Source: Streptomyces atroolivaceus
Lineage (GTDB): Bacteria > Actinomycetota > Actinomycetes > Streptomycetales > Streptomycetaceae
DNA length: 64,000 nucleotides
Direction: 5' to 3'
Assembly: GCF_000717025.1 (NCBI RefSeq)
Contig: NZ_JNXG01000017.1
Span: 350,249-414,248, forward strand
The notes below the pieces were generated by a model. The model worked only from the letters and a program-made list of their open reading frames with translations. It was not told where the DNA came from and did not search any database. Of this stretch, positions 28,825 through 38,321 are shown piece by piece; positions within the stretch are counted from its first letter, which is position 1, and each line of letters opens with the position of its first letter. A program made the position numbers and the translations under genes.

Positions 28825-30090
28825 ATGCCGGAAGTGGCGGACGTGCCGACGGGGAGGACCGACACGGTGGCAGCACGGGTGGCGGCCGGATCCGGCGGAG
28901 GCGATGCGCTTCCGCTCCTGGACGACCTCATGCCCTGGTCGGTGCGGCCCTTGAGGACGGGGCGCCCCTGGGTGACGGCCCCCGACGCCTCCTCGCTCCG
29001 GACCCGCTGGGACCTGCTGGTCCGCGCCGAGGGCGACGAGCAGGAACGGCTGTTCCGGCCCAGCCGCTCCCGGACACCGCTGACCCCGGCCTCGGCCCTG
29101 CCGGGCAGGTCCACCGGAACGAGCGCGTTCGCCCGGGACCCGGGCCCGTACCCCGAACCGGTCCGCGTCCTGCACGGGCCCTTCGACGAACAGTGGCTGA
29201 TTCCCGACCACAGGCTGCTCGACGCGGCACGCCCCGAGCTCTGGCGGGTCGCCGACGGGCACCAGCTCTTCGCCGTCGAGCACGGATACGTACCCCAGGA
29301 CAGAGGTCCCGCCCTGTCGGCGACCGCACTGCTGCCCGACGGACACTCACCGGCCGGCCGGCCCGGCCGGATACGCCCGCTCTACCGGCGGCCCGGCGGA
29401 CGGGAGCCCAATCTCGCACCGGGTCTGGCCGCTCTGCTGGCTGCCCGGTACGGTGCGCCGGCCACCGTCGAATCCGTCCTGGCGTGGGCCCTCGCCACCG
29501 CTTCCCCCTCCCCCGGCGGGCCCCGCGTGCCGCTGCCCGCCGACGGCGCCCTGTGGGCGGAGGGTGTGGAACTCGGCCGGGAACTGCTGCGCGTCCAGCT
29601 GCGCGGGGCCCGAGGCGGAGGACGTCCGCGGCTGCCCGGCGGGCGGCGGCCGTACGTGAGGGCCGCGATCCCTCCCCGGCCCGACGCCCTGAGCTACGAC
29701 GCCGACGACGAGACGGTCGCTCTCGGTGCGGGACGTGTCTCGCCCGTTCCCGTCGGTGCCTGGGACTTCCGGGTCTGCGGGGTGCGAGTGCTGGAGCTCT
29801 GGTTCGAGCGCCGCACGGCGACGGCGGAGGGGCTGGCGGGCGTAGGGCCGCGTGCCTGGCCGCAGGAGCGGACCTCGGAACTGCTGGAGCTGATCACCGT
29901 CCTGGCGCTGCTCGCAGAACTGCGGCCCCGGCAGCAGGCACTGCGGGAACGGCTCGAGCACGCGGAGACCCTGGCCCGGGACGGCCTGTGCTCGGCCGGG
30001 GTGCTTCCCGTCCCCGCCTCGGCCCGGCGCCCCGCGTCCGTACTGGATCACCAGGAGGAGGGCCCGGAAGGGCAGTTCGCGCTGCTGTGA
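28825..30090 (+). CDS. Stand-alone type ISP restriction-modification C-terminal-domain protein
   Basis: The 421-residue protein resembles Streptomyces proteins annotated as type ISP restriction/modification enzyme (Type_ISP_C-like), which correspond only to the C-terminal target-recognition part of single-polypeptide type ISP enzymes. Visible landmarks are LMPWSVRPLRTGRPW, FDEQWLIPDHRLLDAARPEL, PNLAPGL, a VPLPADGALWAEGVELGREL segment and TSELLELITVLALLAELRP. No methyltransferase SAM motif (FxGxG, NPPY), nuclease or helicase motif is present in it or next to it. No toxin/antitoxin partner is visible. ATG 28825 is 96 bp after the GntR gene. The family assignment rests on memory of similar proteins. 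Confidence 0.6.
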   Translation: MPEVADVPTGRTDTVAARVAAGSGGGDALPLLDDLMPWSVRPLRTGRPWVTAPDASSLRTRWDLLVRAEGDEQERLFRPSRSRTPLTPASALPGRSTGTSAFARDPGPYPEPVRVLHGPFDEQWLIPDHRLLDAARPELWRVADGHQLFAVEHGYVPQDRGPALSATALLPDGHSPAGRPGRIRPLYRRPGGREPNLAPGLAALLAARYGAPATVESVLAWALATASPSPGGPRVPLPADGALWAEGVELGRELLRVQLRGARGGGRPRLPGGRRPYVRAAIPPRPDALSYDADDETVALGAGRVSPVPVGAWDFRVCGVRVLELWFERRTATAEGLAGVGPRAWPQERTSELLELITVLALLAELRPRQQALRERLEHAETLARDGLCSAGVLPVPASARRPASVLDHQEEGPEGQFALL

Positions 30091-30440
30091 GGCGCGATGC
30101 GCCGGCACGCGGGAGAGCCGCCGGTGGGTGAGGGTGTTCTTCCGCACTGCTCGCCGTCGGACGGGGTACGCCGCAGCCGAGGCGCGGGAGACGTCCTGGC
30201 GCGGGACCGGCGGCGGGAAGCGGCCATCCGTGTCGGGCCTGTGTGCGGGTCCTGCTGTGGGGCGCGCTGCCGGGCGGGGCGTCGGCGGGGGTGGGTGCCG
30301 TGCCGGCGCCGGGGAACACACCGACGCAACGCTGCCGGCCCTGGGGATGACGGATGGGCGGACAGCAGCACTGCGCCGGGACGGAGTGATCGTGGCACGG
30401 CCCTGAGCGGAGGGCCGGTACCGGTCGTGACAGCCGTCGG
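30091..30440. other. Intergenic region without recognisable gene
   Basis: This 350-bp region separates a plus-strand gene from a convergent small minus-strand gene. Arg/Gly-rich open frames cross it but look like shadows of GC-rich DNA. No strong terminator hairpin was identified. Confidence 0.4.
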
Positions 30441-30704
30441 TCAGCGGCGGCTGCCGAAGAGCGAGCGCCGCAGCCGCCGCAGCGGGGCGAAGAGCGAGAC
30501 ACGCGCGCTCCTGCTCCTGCGGGTGTGCGCGGCGTCGCGCGAGGTGAGCTCGAGCATCAGCAGCGTCGCTTCCGCCGACTCGCGCTGCGGGACGGCGGGG
30601 CCGCCCAGCACTGCGAGATGGCGGTCGAGGCGCGAACTGGTCGCTCCGCTCCCACATGTAATGGCAGGCACACGCGGCCTGCTGCGCATCGTTATCTGTT
30701 CCAT
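30441..30704 (-). CDS. Small conserved basic protein of unknown function
   Basis: The 87-residue product (MEQITMRSRPRVPAITC start, RVSLFAPLRRLRRSLFGSRR end) resembles a small protein conserved in many Streptomyces, to my recollection always hypothetical. The middle is amphipathic (ASSRLDRHLAVLGG, ESAEATLLMLELTSRD), and the C-terminus is strongly basic, suggesting nucleic acid or membrane-surface binding. GGGGAG lies five bases before ATG 30704. It diverges from the Ser/Thr kinase gene, and two tandem palindromic sites lie in the shared promoter region. Confidence 0.72.
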   Translation of the reverse strand: MEQITMRSRPRVPAITCGSGATSSRLDRHLAVLGGPAVPQRESAEATLLMLELTSRDAAHTRRSRSARVSLFAPLRRLRRSLFGSRR

Positions 30705-30765
30705 GTCACTCCCCACCCGTACGAGGGCACCCGGCCCGGGCAGGTTAACCCTATCGTCCCGCGGT

Positions 30766-30806
30766 CACACCCGTGTATCCCGGCCGCAGGATTGCACACC
30801 TGTGTA
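30766..30806. promoter_or_regulatory. Two tandem operator-like sites CACACCYGTGTA
   Basis: CACACCCGTGTA (30766-30777) and CACACCTGTGTA (30795-30806) each hold the inverted repeat ACAC-nn-GTGT. Start-to-start distance is 29 bp, close to three helical turns, between the divergent small gene and the kinase gene. Confidence 0.6.
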
Positions 30807-30912
30807 CGGGGGTTGACGTGCCGTTACCGGATCCTGTCGGTTCCTGGACGGGTTGGGTTAGCTTGGAGGGGATTCGTCCGTACTGCGCAACGCTGCTGAT
30901 GGAGGGTCACCG

Positions 30913-32106
30913 ATGAGCGAAGTCCCGGACACCGGTCGTGTGGTCGCGGATCGTTACCGCCTCCTGGACCCTCTGGGCGAGGGAACGGCGAGCATCGTGT
31001 GGCGAGCCCGCGACGAGGTGCTGGGGCGCGAGGTGGCCGTGAAGGAGGTGCGGCCCCCGGCGGCCCTGCCCGCCGCCGACGCCCAGTGGCTGCACTCCCG
31101 CCTGGAGCGGGAGGCCTGGGCGGCGGCCCGCGTCTCGCACCGCAACGTCGTCGCCGTCCACGACGTGGTCACCGAGGATTCCCGGCCCTGGATCGTGATG
31201 GAGCTGATCCGCGGGCTCGCCCTGTCCGACGTGCTGGACGCCGATGGCACGCTGCCCCCTCGGCGTGCGGCACGGATCGGCGCGGAGGTGCTCACGGCCC
31301 TGCGCGGCGGCCACGGAGCGGGCCTGCTGCACCGCGACGTGAAGCCGGGCAACGTGCTGATGGCCAACGACGGGAGGGTGATGCTGAAGGACTTCGGCCT
31401 CACCACGCCCGAGGGGTCCTCCGCACTCACCGTGGCAGGTGAGGCGATCGGCTCGCCCGAATACCTCGCGCCCGAGCGTGTGCTGGGGCGTACACCTGGG
31501 CCCGAATCCGACCTCTGGTCGCTCGGAGTGCTTCTGTACACCGCCACCGAGGGGCGGTCACCGTTCGGCCGCCGCACTCCGGCGGACACCCTCCGGGCGG
31601 TGGTCGAAGAGGAGTTGCCACCACTTCGACGGGCCGGCGTGCTCACGCCCGTCGTCGAGGGGCTGCTCCGCAAGGACCCGGCCGAGCGGCTCACCTCCGG
31701 GGAGGCGGAACGCCGGCTGCGCATCCTGGCCGCGGGCGGGACCGGAGCGGCCCTCGGCGGCCCAGCAGGACCGCAGCTCAAGCCGCCGACGGACGACACC
31801 GGCGCGACGGCCGGAGAAGCGGGGGCCGGGGAAGCGGGGGCCGGGGAAGCGGGGGCCGCCACGGGCCCGCCGGAACCCGTCGGCCGCACGAAGCGCACCG
31901 GCGTCCTGGTGGCCGTCGGGGCGATCCTCGCGCTGCTCATCGCGGGAGGCCTCGCATGGGCGCTGTCGGACGACGACGACACCGACCGGGGAGGCGGCGG
32001 GAAGGCCTCGGCGGGGACGTCGGCGAGCGCACCGGCCGCGGGACCGGCGGAGGCCACGCCCGGAGCCACCGGGCACAGGCCGGTGGACGTGGTGGGACCG
32101 GCGTGA
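30913..32106 (+). CDS. Membrane-anchored Hanks-type Ser/Thr protein kinase
   Basis: The kinase domain (residues 15-275) has the glycine loop LGEGTASIVW, ATP-anchoring Lys44 (VAVKEV), catalytic Asp142 (HRDVKPGNVL), magnesium-binding Asp160 (KDFGLTT) and the GSPEYLAPERV activation segment, so it should be active. A linker follows with GEAGA repeats, then one membrane helix (VLVAVGAILALLIAGGLAWAL, about residues 333-353) and a short outer tail of about 45 residues with no PASTA or other sensor domain. Streptomyces has dozens of such kinases; the target is unknown. ATG 30913 has GGAGG upstream. Confidence 0.93.
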   Translation: MSEVPDTGRVVADRYRLLDPLGEGTASIVWRARDEVLGREVAVKEVRPPAALPAADAQWLHSRLEREAWAAARVSHRNVVAVHDVVTEDSRPWIVMELIRGLALSDVLDADGTLPPRRAARIGAEVLTALRGGHGAGLLHRDVKPGNVLMANDGRVMLKDFGLTTPEGSSALTVAGEAIGSPEYLAPERVLGRTPGPESDLWSLGVLLYTATEGRSPFGRRTPADTLRAVVEEELPPLRRAGVLTPVVEGLLRKDPAERLTSGEAERRLRILAAGGTGAALGGPAGPQLKPPTDDTGATAGEAGAGEAGAGEAGAATGPPEPVGRTKRTGVLVAVGAILALLIAGGLAWALSDDDDTDRGGGGKASAGTSASAPAAGPAEATPGATGHRPVDVVGPA

Positions 32107-32111
32107 CGCAC

Positions 32112-32146
32112 GGGGAGGGGACTCCGCGGGGCGGAGCCCCCTCCTC
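32112..32146. terminator. Hairpin terminator after the kinase gene
   Basis: GGGGAGGGG-ACTCCGC and its partner CGGAG-CCCCCTCC form a long stem around a GGGG loop between convergent genes. Confidence 0.65.
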
Positions 32147-32187
32147 GGCGGACGGCCGGGCCGACAAGCCACGCCGAAGCGGTGCGG

Positions 32188-33006
32188 TCAGGCCTTGGAG
32201 CTGAGGACGGGCAGGTAGCCACCGGACTGTCCGGCGGCGGTCGGGTGGTACGACTCGCCGATGTTGAGCCAGTTCACGCTGTGCAGCCAGGCACTGCCCG
32301 AGCAGATCTCGTGGCCGGTGAAGGTCGAGGTGACGTCGCCGAAGGTGAAGCCGTGATCGGCCGCACGCTTGGCGGTGGCGTCGTTGAGGTAGTCGGCGGC
32401 GCCGTTGATGGCTGCGCGTTCCTTCTCGCTCAGGCCGGCGATGCAGTTGCCGCCGAGCTTGTAGAAGCGGGGGTAGCCCAGGACGACGACGCGGGCCGAG
32501 GGTGCTTTGGCAGTGATCGCCGCGTACACGGAGTCCAGTCTGCCGGGGAGGGTCGAGTCGACGTAGGCGCGGGCGGTGGTGATCCGGCTGAGACAGGTGG
32601 CCTCGGACTGCAGGACACAGGTGGTCATGACGTCGGCGAAGCCCGCGTCGTTGCCGCCCACGGAGATCGAGACGAGGTCGGTCGCGGAGCTGAGAGGGCC
32701 GAGCTGACCGGCCGTGACATCGCTGGTCCGGGCACCCGAGCACGCGGTGAAGGCGAACGAGGCGGGGTTGTTGGCGGCCTTCCAGAGGGCGGGGTAGGCG
32801 CGGGTGCTCCGCTTGCAGTTGCCGCTCGCACTGTCGTAGCTGCCGGCACCGACACCCGACGAGTACGAGTCACCCAGGGCGACGTAGTCGACGGCCTCGA
32901 CGGACTGTGCGGATTCCTGGGCCTGGGCGACTCCCGCGCCGGTCAGCGCGAGAACGGTGCCGAGCAGGAGAGAGGACGAGAACGCCACGAGTCTGGACAT
33001 TTTCAT
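32188..33006 (-). CDS. Secreted SGNH/GDSL lipase or esterase
   Basis: The 272-residue protein has a Sec signal (residues 1-30, ending VAQAQES). The SGNH blocks follow: block I VALGDSYSSGVGAG (nucleophile Ser), block II glycine near TACSGARTSDV, block III SVGGNDAGF (Gly, Asn), block V His near ESYHPTAAGQ. Conserved cysteines (NCKRS, TACSG, TTCVL, ATCLS, GNCIA, EICSG) make three likely disulfides, as in the S. coelicolor extracellular lipase structure (SCO7513 family). It hydrolyses acyl esters outside the cell. AGGAGG precedes ATG 33006; the longer frame upstream is not supported. Confidence 0.93.
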   Translation of the reverse strand: MKMSRLVAFSSSLLLGTVLALTGAGVAQAQESAQSVEAVDYVALGDSYSSGVGAGSYDSASGNCKRSTRAYPALWKAANNPASFAFTACSGARTSDVTAGQLGPLSSATDLVSISVGGNDAGFADVMTTCVLQSEATCLSRITTARAYVDSTLPGRLDSVYAAITAKAPSARVVVLGYPRFYKLGGNCIAGLSEKERAAINGAADYLNDATAKRAADHGFTFGDVTSTFTGHEICSGSAWLHSVNWLNIGESYHPTAAGQSGGYLPVLSSKA

Positions 33007-33982
33007 GGGACCTCCTTGGGCAGGATCTCTGCCTGCTCCGTGGTAGCAGTACCGATGGGAATCGCGGTAGTGGGCATGCCAAAAAAGCTTCGCCACGGTC
33101 CCTCTGCCGGCCCCCTGGCGCCGCGTCACATCGAAGTCCACCGTCCGGCGCCCAGGAGGACGAAATCGCCGGTGCGCCCACCGGCGCCGAGACAGGCGCA
33201 GCCGGGGCCGCACGCGCCGCCCGTTCCGGCGGGCAGCGGGTCCGCGACTGCGGGGGCGGTCGTCAACTCCGTTGCACACGGGCTCAGTTCACCTCTACGC
33301 GCCCCGTTCGCACCCTTTCACCTCTTCGCGACTCCGGCCACCGCGTTCACCCCTTCGCAACCCGGACCGCCGTGTTCACCTCTTCGCAACCCGGCCGCCG
33401 CATTCCACTCCCGGCAGCCGGAGCCGCCACGACCGTGCGGCCACCGCCCCGGCCACCGGAGAGCGCACAGCCGGACGTCCGGCGGCATGCGCGCCGCCGG
33501 CACCGGACAGCAGGTCAGCGCGGAATTGCGCTCTGATCATTTCTGCCGCGGTGCTGATCCATTTCCGTCGGCACCTCCCCCTGGAGCAGGAACGCGCCGG
33601 AGAATAGGAGGTGTCAATTCCGCAGCCGAATATGACAGTTCCGCCGAAGTCTGAAAAGGGCGAGACGTCCATGCATGTCTTGCCATACAGTTCCAACCGC
33701 TAATACCGTCGTAGATCAACCCGCAACGGCCCATCACGCAGGCGGCTCCAGGGGAGGGCTCAGGCAGCCGCGGTGGACACCGGAGCGGGGCGCGGTAGGG
33801 GGGTGCCGTGCCCAGCGGCCGTACTCGGACGAGTCGGTCGCCGTGCGGCCAGTTGTGCCAGCTCATCCAGCCAGCTCGGAGTGGTATGCCGTCATGGCCG
33901 GGGTGAGAGCCCCCCTTTCGAACCGGACCTTTATCCGGACAGCCCGGGGGCGGGCCGTCCACCGGACGAGAGGGAAAGACTC
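33007..33982. other. Long intergenic region upstream of glycosyltransferase operon
   Basis: This 976-bp region has no credible gene. It holds a 29-bp tandem repeat (33288-33403) and a lower-GC stretch around 33610-33720 that includes TTGCCA (33680-33685) and TAATAC (33701-33706), a possible -35/-10 pair with a short 15-bp spacer, for the operon starting at 33983. If that promoter is used, the 5' leader would be about 270 nt. Confidence 0.5.
33288..33403. repeat. 29-bp tandem repeat, four units
   Basis: TTCACC starts recur at 33288, 33317, 33346 and 33375, exactly 29 bp apart. Units read TTCACC-t/c-CTTCGCraC-y-CCGG-then C/G-rich ends; the last two are most alike (TTCACCYCTTCGCAACCCGG). A degraded fifth unit begins near 33403. 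No spacers, so not CRISPR. Confidence 0.75.
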
Positions 33983-34813
33983 ATGAGTTCAGTTCTGCCT
34001 TCCTCGATCAGACCTGCCGTCGAAGAGACCGAAGCCGCTCGAATGAAGAGCGAATACCGTCCGATCTCTTCCCACCTCGCGATAGCGCCGCCGGTAAGTG
34101 TCGTGATCCCCGCCATGAACGAGGCGGAGAATCTTCCCCACGTGTTCAGGACGCTGCCCGACTGGATTCATGAAGTCGTCCTCGTCGACGGGAATTCGAC
34201 CGACGAGACCGTCCGTGTCGCCCGTGAGCTACGGCCGGACGTCGTGGTCGTCAGGCAGGTCGGCAAGGGCAAGGGGGACGCCCTGATCAGTGGGTTCGCC
34301 GCCTGCACCGGCGAGATCATCGTGATGGTCGACGCGGACGGCTCGGCGGACGGCGAGGAGATCGTCAGCTACGTCTCCGCGCTGGTGGGCGGCGCCGACT
34401 TCGCCAAGGGTTCGCGCTTCGCCAACGGCGGCGGCACGGACGACATGACGCCCGTCCGCAAGCTCGGCAACCGGGCGTTGTGCACCGTGGTCAACCGCAA
34501 GTTCGGAGCCCGCTACACCGACCTCTGCTACGGCTACAACGCCTTCTGGAAGCACTGCCTGGACAGGATCACCCTGGACTGCACCGGCTTCGAGATAGAG
34601 ACCCTGATGAACATCCGGGTGGTCAAGGCCGGCCTCCGGGTCCAGGAGGTACCGAGCCACGAGTACAACCGCATCCACGGCGTCAGCAATCTCAGCGCCG
34701 TGCGGGACGGGCTCCGGGTGCTGAGAGTGATCCTCAAGGAGAAGCGCGTGCGCCGCGGCGGTCGACGGCCGGCCGCCGTCCCCGCCGTCATCGGCCAGGG
34801 GCGGGGGCTGTGA
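33983..34813 (+). CDS. GT2 family glycosyltransferase (dolichyl-phosphate mannose synthase-like)
   Basis: The 276-residue protein has the GT-A nucleotide-sugar fold: VSVVIPAMNEAENLPHV, VLVDGNSTDETV, GKGKGDAL, and the metal-binding VDADGSAD, followed by GSRFANGGG. It has no C-terminal membrane helices, unlike many polyprenyl-phosphate glycosyltransferases. It is the first gene of a three-gene operon; its TGA overlaps the GTG of the next gene (GTGA). Together with a second glycosyltransferase and a polysaccharide deacetylase it probably builds and trims a surface glycan. ATG 33983 is preceded by GAGAGGGAAAG. Confidence 0.9.
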   Translation: MSSVLPSSIRPAVEETEAARMKSEYRPISSHLAIAPPVSVVIPAMNEAENLPHVFRTLPDWIHEVVLVDGNSTDETVRVARELRPDVVVVRQVGKGKGDALISGFAACTGEIIVMVDADGSADGEEIVSYVSALVGGADFAKGSRFANGGGTDDMTPVRKLGNRALCTVVNRKFGARYTDLCYGYNAFWKHCLDRITLDCTGFEIETLMNIRVVKAGLRVQEVPSHEYNRIHGVSNLSAVRDGLRVLRVILKEKRVRRGGRRPAAVPAVIGQGRGL

Positions 34814-35814
34814 GCCTCCGCGACTTCTCCGTCGTCATCTGCGTCTACACCGAGGAGCGCTGGGAGGACATCCTCGAGGCCGTCGCCTCGGTCCGCGCGC
34901 AGTCCCTGCCGGCGGAGGAGGTCCTCCTGGTGGTCGACCACAATCCCGCGCTGCTGCGTCGCCTGGCCGGGGAGTACACGGACTGCCCGGGTGTGCGGGT
35001 GCTCGCGAACGGCGGCCCCCGTGGTCTGTCCGCGGGCCGGAACACGGGCATCTCCGCCGCCCGTGGCTCGATAGTGGCCTTCCTCGACGACGACGCGGTG
35101 GCCGAGCCGGACTGGCTGCGCCACTTCGACAAGGGTTACGACGATCCGGCGGTGATGGCCGTCGGCGGCCGGACCCTGCCGTCGTGGGCCTCCGGCCGCA
35201 GGCCGGTCTGGTTCCCCGAGGAGTTCGACTGGGTCGTCGGATGCACCTACCTGGGGCTGCCACCCGGGCGGGTCCGGGTCCGCAACGTCCTCGGCGGCAA
35301 CGCCTCGTTCCGCCGTGCGGCGTTCGACGCGGCGGGCGGCTTCGCCACCGGGATCGGGCGGGACGGCGACAGGCGCCCCCTGGGCGGCGAGGAGACCGAG
35401 CTGTGCATCCGGCTGAGCCGGGCACTCCCCCGGGCCGTCCTGCTGATCGACGACCGGGCCGTGATCCACCACAAGGTCACCGAGGCACGGGAGCGATTCG
35501 GCTACTTCCGGACCCGCACGTACGCCGAGGGGCTCTCCAAGGCGCTCGTCGCCCGGAGTGTCGGGGCGCACAGGGGCCTGGAGTCCGAGCGCCGCTACAC
35601 CACCCGGGTGCTCCCGGCCGGGGTGCTGCGGGGACTACGGGACTTCCTCCTCGGCCGCCCCGGCGGAGCGGGACGCGCCGGCGCCGTCGTGACGGGGGCA
35701 CTGGCGGCCGCGGCCGGCTACGCGGTGGGGAGCGTGCGGGTCCGGCGCGACGCATCGTCCTTCGCCGTACCGTCGGTCGAACCCGTGGCGGGCGCGCGTG
35801 AGGAGGTGCGGTGA
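34810..35814 (+). CDS. GT2 family glycosyltransferase
   Basis: The 334-residue protein starts VSLRDFSVVICVYTEERW and shows GT-A motifs LLVVDHNP, GGPRGLSAGRNTGI, the metal-binding FLDDDAVAEPDWL, and the acceptor-side NVLGGNASFRRAAFDAAGGF followed by GGEETELCIRLSRA (ED-type catalytic acidic residues). A weakly hydrophobic helix near residues 295-312 (AGAVVTGALAAAAGYAVG) may associate with the membrane. GTG 34810 overlaps the previous stop and its own stop overlaps the deacetylase GTG, so all three are translationally coupled. The donor sugar cannot be read from sequence. Confidence 0.9.
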   Translation: MSLRDFSVVICVYTEERWEDILEAVASVRAQSLPAEEVLLVVDHNPALLRRLAGEYTDCPGVRVLANGGPRGLSAGRNTGISAARGSIVAFLDDDAVAEPDWLRHFDKGYDDPAVMAVGGRTLPSWASGRRPVWFPEEFDWVVGCTYLGLPPGRVRVRNVLGGNASFRRAAFDAAGGFATGIGRDGDRRPLGGEETELCIRLSRALPRAVLLIDDRAVIHHKVTEARERFGYFRTRTYAEGLSKALVARSVGAHRGLESERRYTTRVLPAGVLRGLRDFLLGRPGGAGRAGAVVTGALAAAAGYAVGSVRVRRDASSFAVPSVEPVAGAREEVR

Positions 35815-36641
35815 GCGACGGGGGTGCGGCGAGCGGTGCCGTGCCGATCCTGATGTACCACGCTGTAGGCGACCGTCCGGCCGACGGTGTGTACGGCCTC
35901 TCCGTGTCGCCGGCCTCGTTCCGTACGCAGATGGAGATCCTCGCCCGGCGCGGCTTCACCCCGCTCACCACGGCCGCGCTCGGCGAGAGCTGGCGGACGG
36001 GGCGGCCGCTGCCGCCCCGTCCGGTGCTGATCACCTTCGACGACGGCTACGAGGGAGTGCACCGGCATGCCCTGCCGGTACTGGCCGAGTACGGATTCGC
36101 GGCCACCGTGTTCGTCACCACCGGCTGGCTGCGGGGAGCGCACGACGAGGGCGGCGCCCTGGACACGATGCTCGACTGGAGCCAGGTCCGCGAACTCGCC
36201 GCCACGGGTGTGGAGATAGGCGGCCACAGCCACACCCACCCGCAACTGGACCAGCTCGACGCGGCGGCGATGCGGGCCGAGACCGTGCGCTGCCGGGAGA
36301 TCGTCACCGCTGAACTGGACACTCCTCCGGTGTCCTTCGCCTATCCCTACGGCTACTCCACCCGCCGGGTCCGGCAGTCGGTGCGGGCGGCGGGCTTCGC
36401 GCAGTCCCTCGCCGTGGGCAACGCTCTGGCGCGCCGCCGCCAGGGGCCGTACGCCCTGGAGCGGGTGACCGTCCGCCGGGGCACCGGCGCCGCCGAGTTC
36501 GCCCGGCTGGCCGACGGCAGGGCGGTCGCCCGGACGTTCGCGGTGGACCGGGCGCTCACCAAGGGGTTCGCCGTCGTACGCGGCGCACGACGGGCCCGCC
36601 GCCGGCTCGGGCGTCCGGGGCCGGCCGGCGCACCGGACTGA
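35811..36641 (+). CDS. Polysaccharide deacetylase (CE4) family protein
   Basis: The 276-residue protein has the NodB homology domain: ILMYHAV near the start, motif 1 ITFDDGYEG (catalytic and metal Asp), motif 2 GGHSHTHPQLDQL (two metal His), motif 3 FAYPYGYSTRRVRQ. CE4 enzymes remove N- or O-acetyl groups from glycans. No signal peptide is present and the start is fixed by the GTGA overlap, so it probably acts on a lipid-linked intermediate at the inner face, unless exported by another route. The C-terminal 50 residues are basic (RGARRARRRLGRPG). A 14-bp stem terminator follows. Confidence 0.9.
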   Translation: MSDGGAASGAVPILMYHAVGDRPADGVYGLSVSPASFRTQMEILARRGFTPLTTAALGESWRTGRPLPPRPVLITFDDGYEGVHRHALPVLAEYGFAATVFVTTGWLRGAHDEGGALDTMLDWSQVRELAATGVEIGGHSHTHPQLDQLDAAAMRAETVRCREIVTAELDTPPVSFAYPYGYSTRRVRQSVRAAGFAQSLAVGNALARRRQGPYALERVTVRRGTGAAEFARLADGRAVARTFAVDRALTKGFAVVRGARRARRRLGRPGPAGAPD

Positions 36642-36647
36642 ACCGGG

Positions 36648-36689
36648 TGCCCCCGGGTGGCCGCGCTTGGGCGCCGCCACCCGGGGGCA
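36648..36689 (+). terminator. Hairpin terminator of the glycosyltransferase operon
   Basis: Perfect 14-bp stem, TGCCCCCGGGTGGC and GCCACCCGGGGGCA, with a 14-nt loop, starting 7 bp after the deacetylase stop. Confidence 0.8.
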
Positions 36690-36739
36690 GCTGCCGAAAC
36701 CTGGGTGCGCGGGATGCCACCGTGCCAGATCATGGGCGC

Positions 36740-37834
<1,095 letters not shown>

Positions 37835-37853
37835 GCGGCCGGTTTCCCGTGCG

Positions 37854-38228
37854 CTACCGCGTGTACGCCGCCCGCACCGCGTCCTCGGCCAGGGCCAGGG
37901 CGTCGGCCCGGGACAGGCCGAGGCGCTGCGCCTGCTCGGCGTACTCCCGCGCCGCCGTCGCCGCGTGGCGGGTCGCCGCGTCGCCCGCGGCGGCGACGAA
38001 CGTCCCGTTGCGGCCCCGGGTCTCGATCACCCCGTCGGTCTCCAGCGCGCGGTAGGCCTTGGCCACGGTGTTGGCGGCGAGGCCCAGCTCCCCGGCCAGG
38101 CCGCGTACGGTCGGGAGCCGGTAGCCGACGGGCAGGGCCCCGGACCGGGCCTGCTCCGACAGCTGGGCGCGCAGCTGCTCGTACGGGGCGGTGGCGGAGT
38201 CCGGGTCAACGGCGATCTTCAGGGTCAC
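37854..38228 (-). CDS. Short GntR (YtrA-type) transcriptional regulator
   Basis: The 124-residue protein starts VTLKIAVDPDSATAPYEQL and has a single winged helix (LPTVRGLAGELGLAANTVAKAYRALETDGVIETRGRNGTFV) plus two C-terminal helices for dimerisation, the YtrA subgroup of GntR. Such regulators usually control ABC transporter genes next to them, yet here the neighbours are an AAA ATPase (convergent) and a GNAT enzyme (divergent). Start is GTG 38228. The frame continues upstream through the GNAT gene antisense and is not used. Confidence 0.9.
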   Translation of the reverse strand: MTLKIAVDPDSATAPYEQLRAQLSEQARSGALPVGYRLPTVRGLAGELGLAANTVAKAYRALETDGVIETRGRNGTFVAAAGDAATRHAATAAREYAEQAQRLGLSRADALALAEDAVRAAYTR

Positions 38229-38321
38229 GCGCCGATTCTCCCGCACCCCGGGTCCCGTCACCGACGACAGCGCGGGGAAATTCGCAAGCGGCCGTGCCGG
38301 GCTCCGCGTTAGCGTCCGCCC

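Noticed and set aside
30097..30816. 239-residue plus-strand frame over the small basic protein gene
   Set aside because: It runs antisense to the conserved 87-residue gene and is Arg/Gly/Ser-rich.
33288..33403. 29-bp periodic repeat considered as a CRISPR array
   Set aside because: The units are directly adjacent with no spacers, and they drift in sequence; no cas genes are near.
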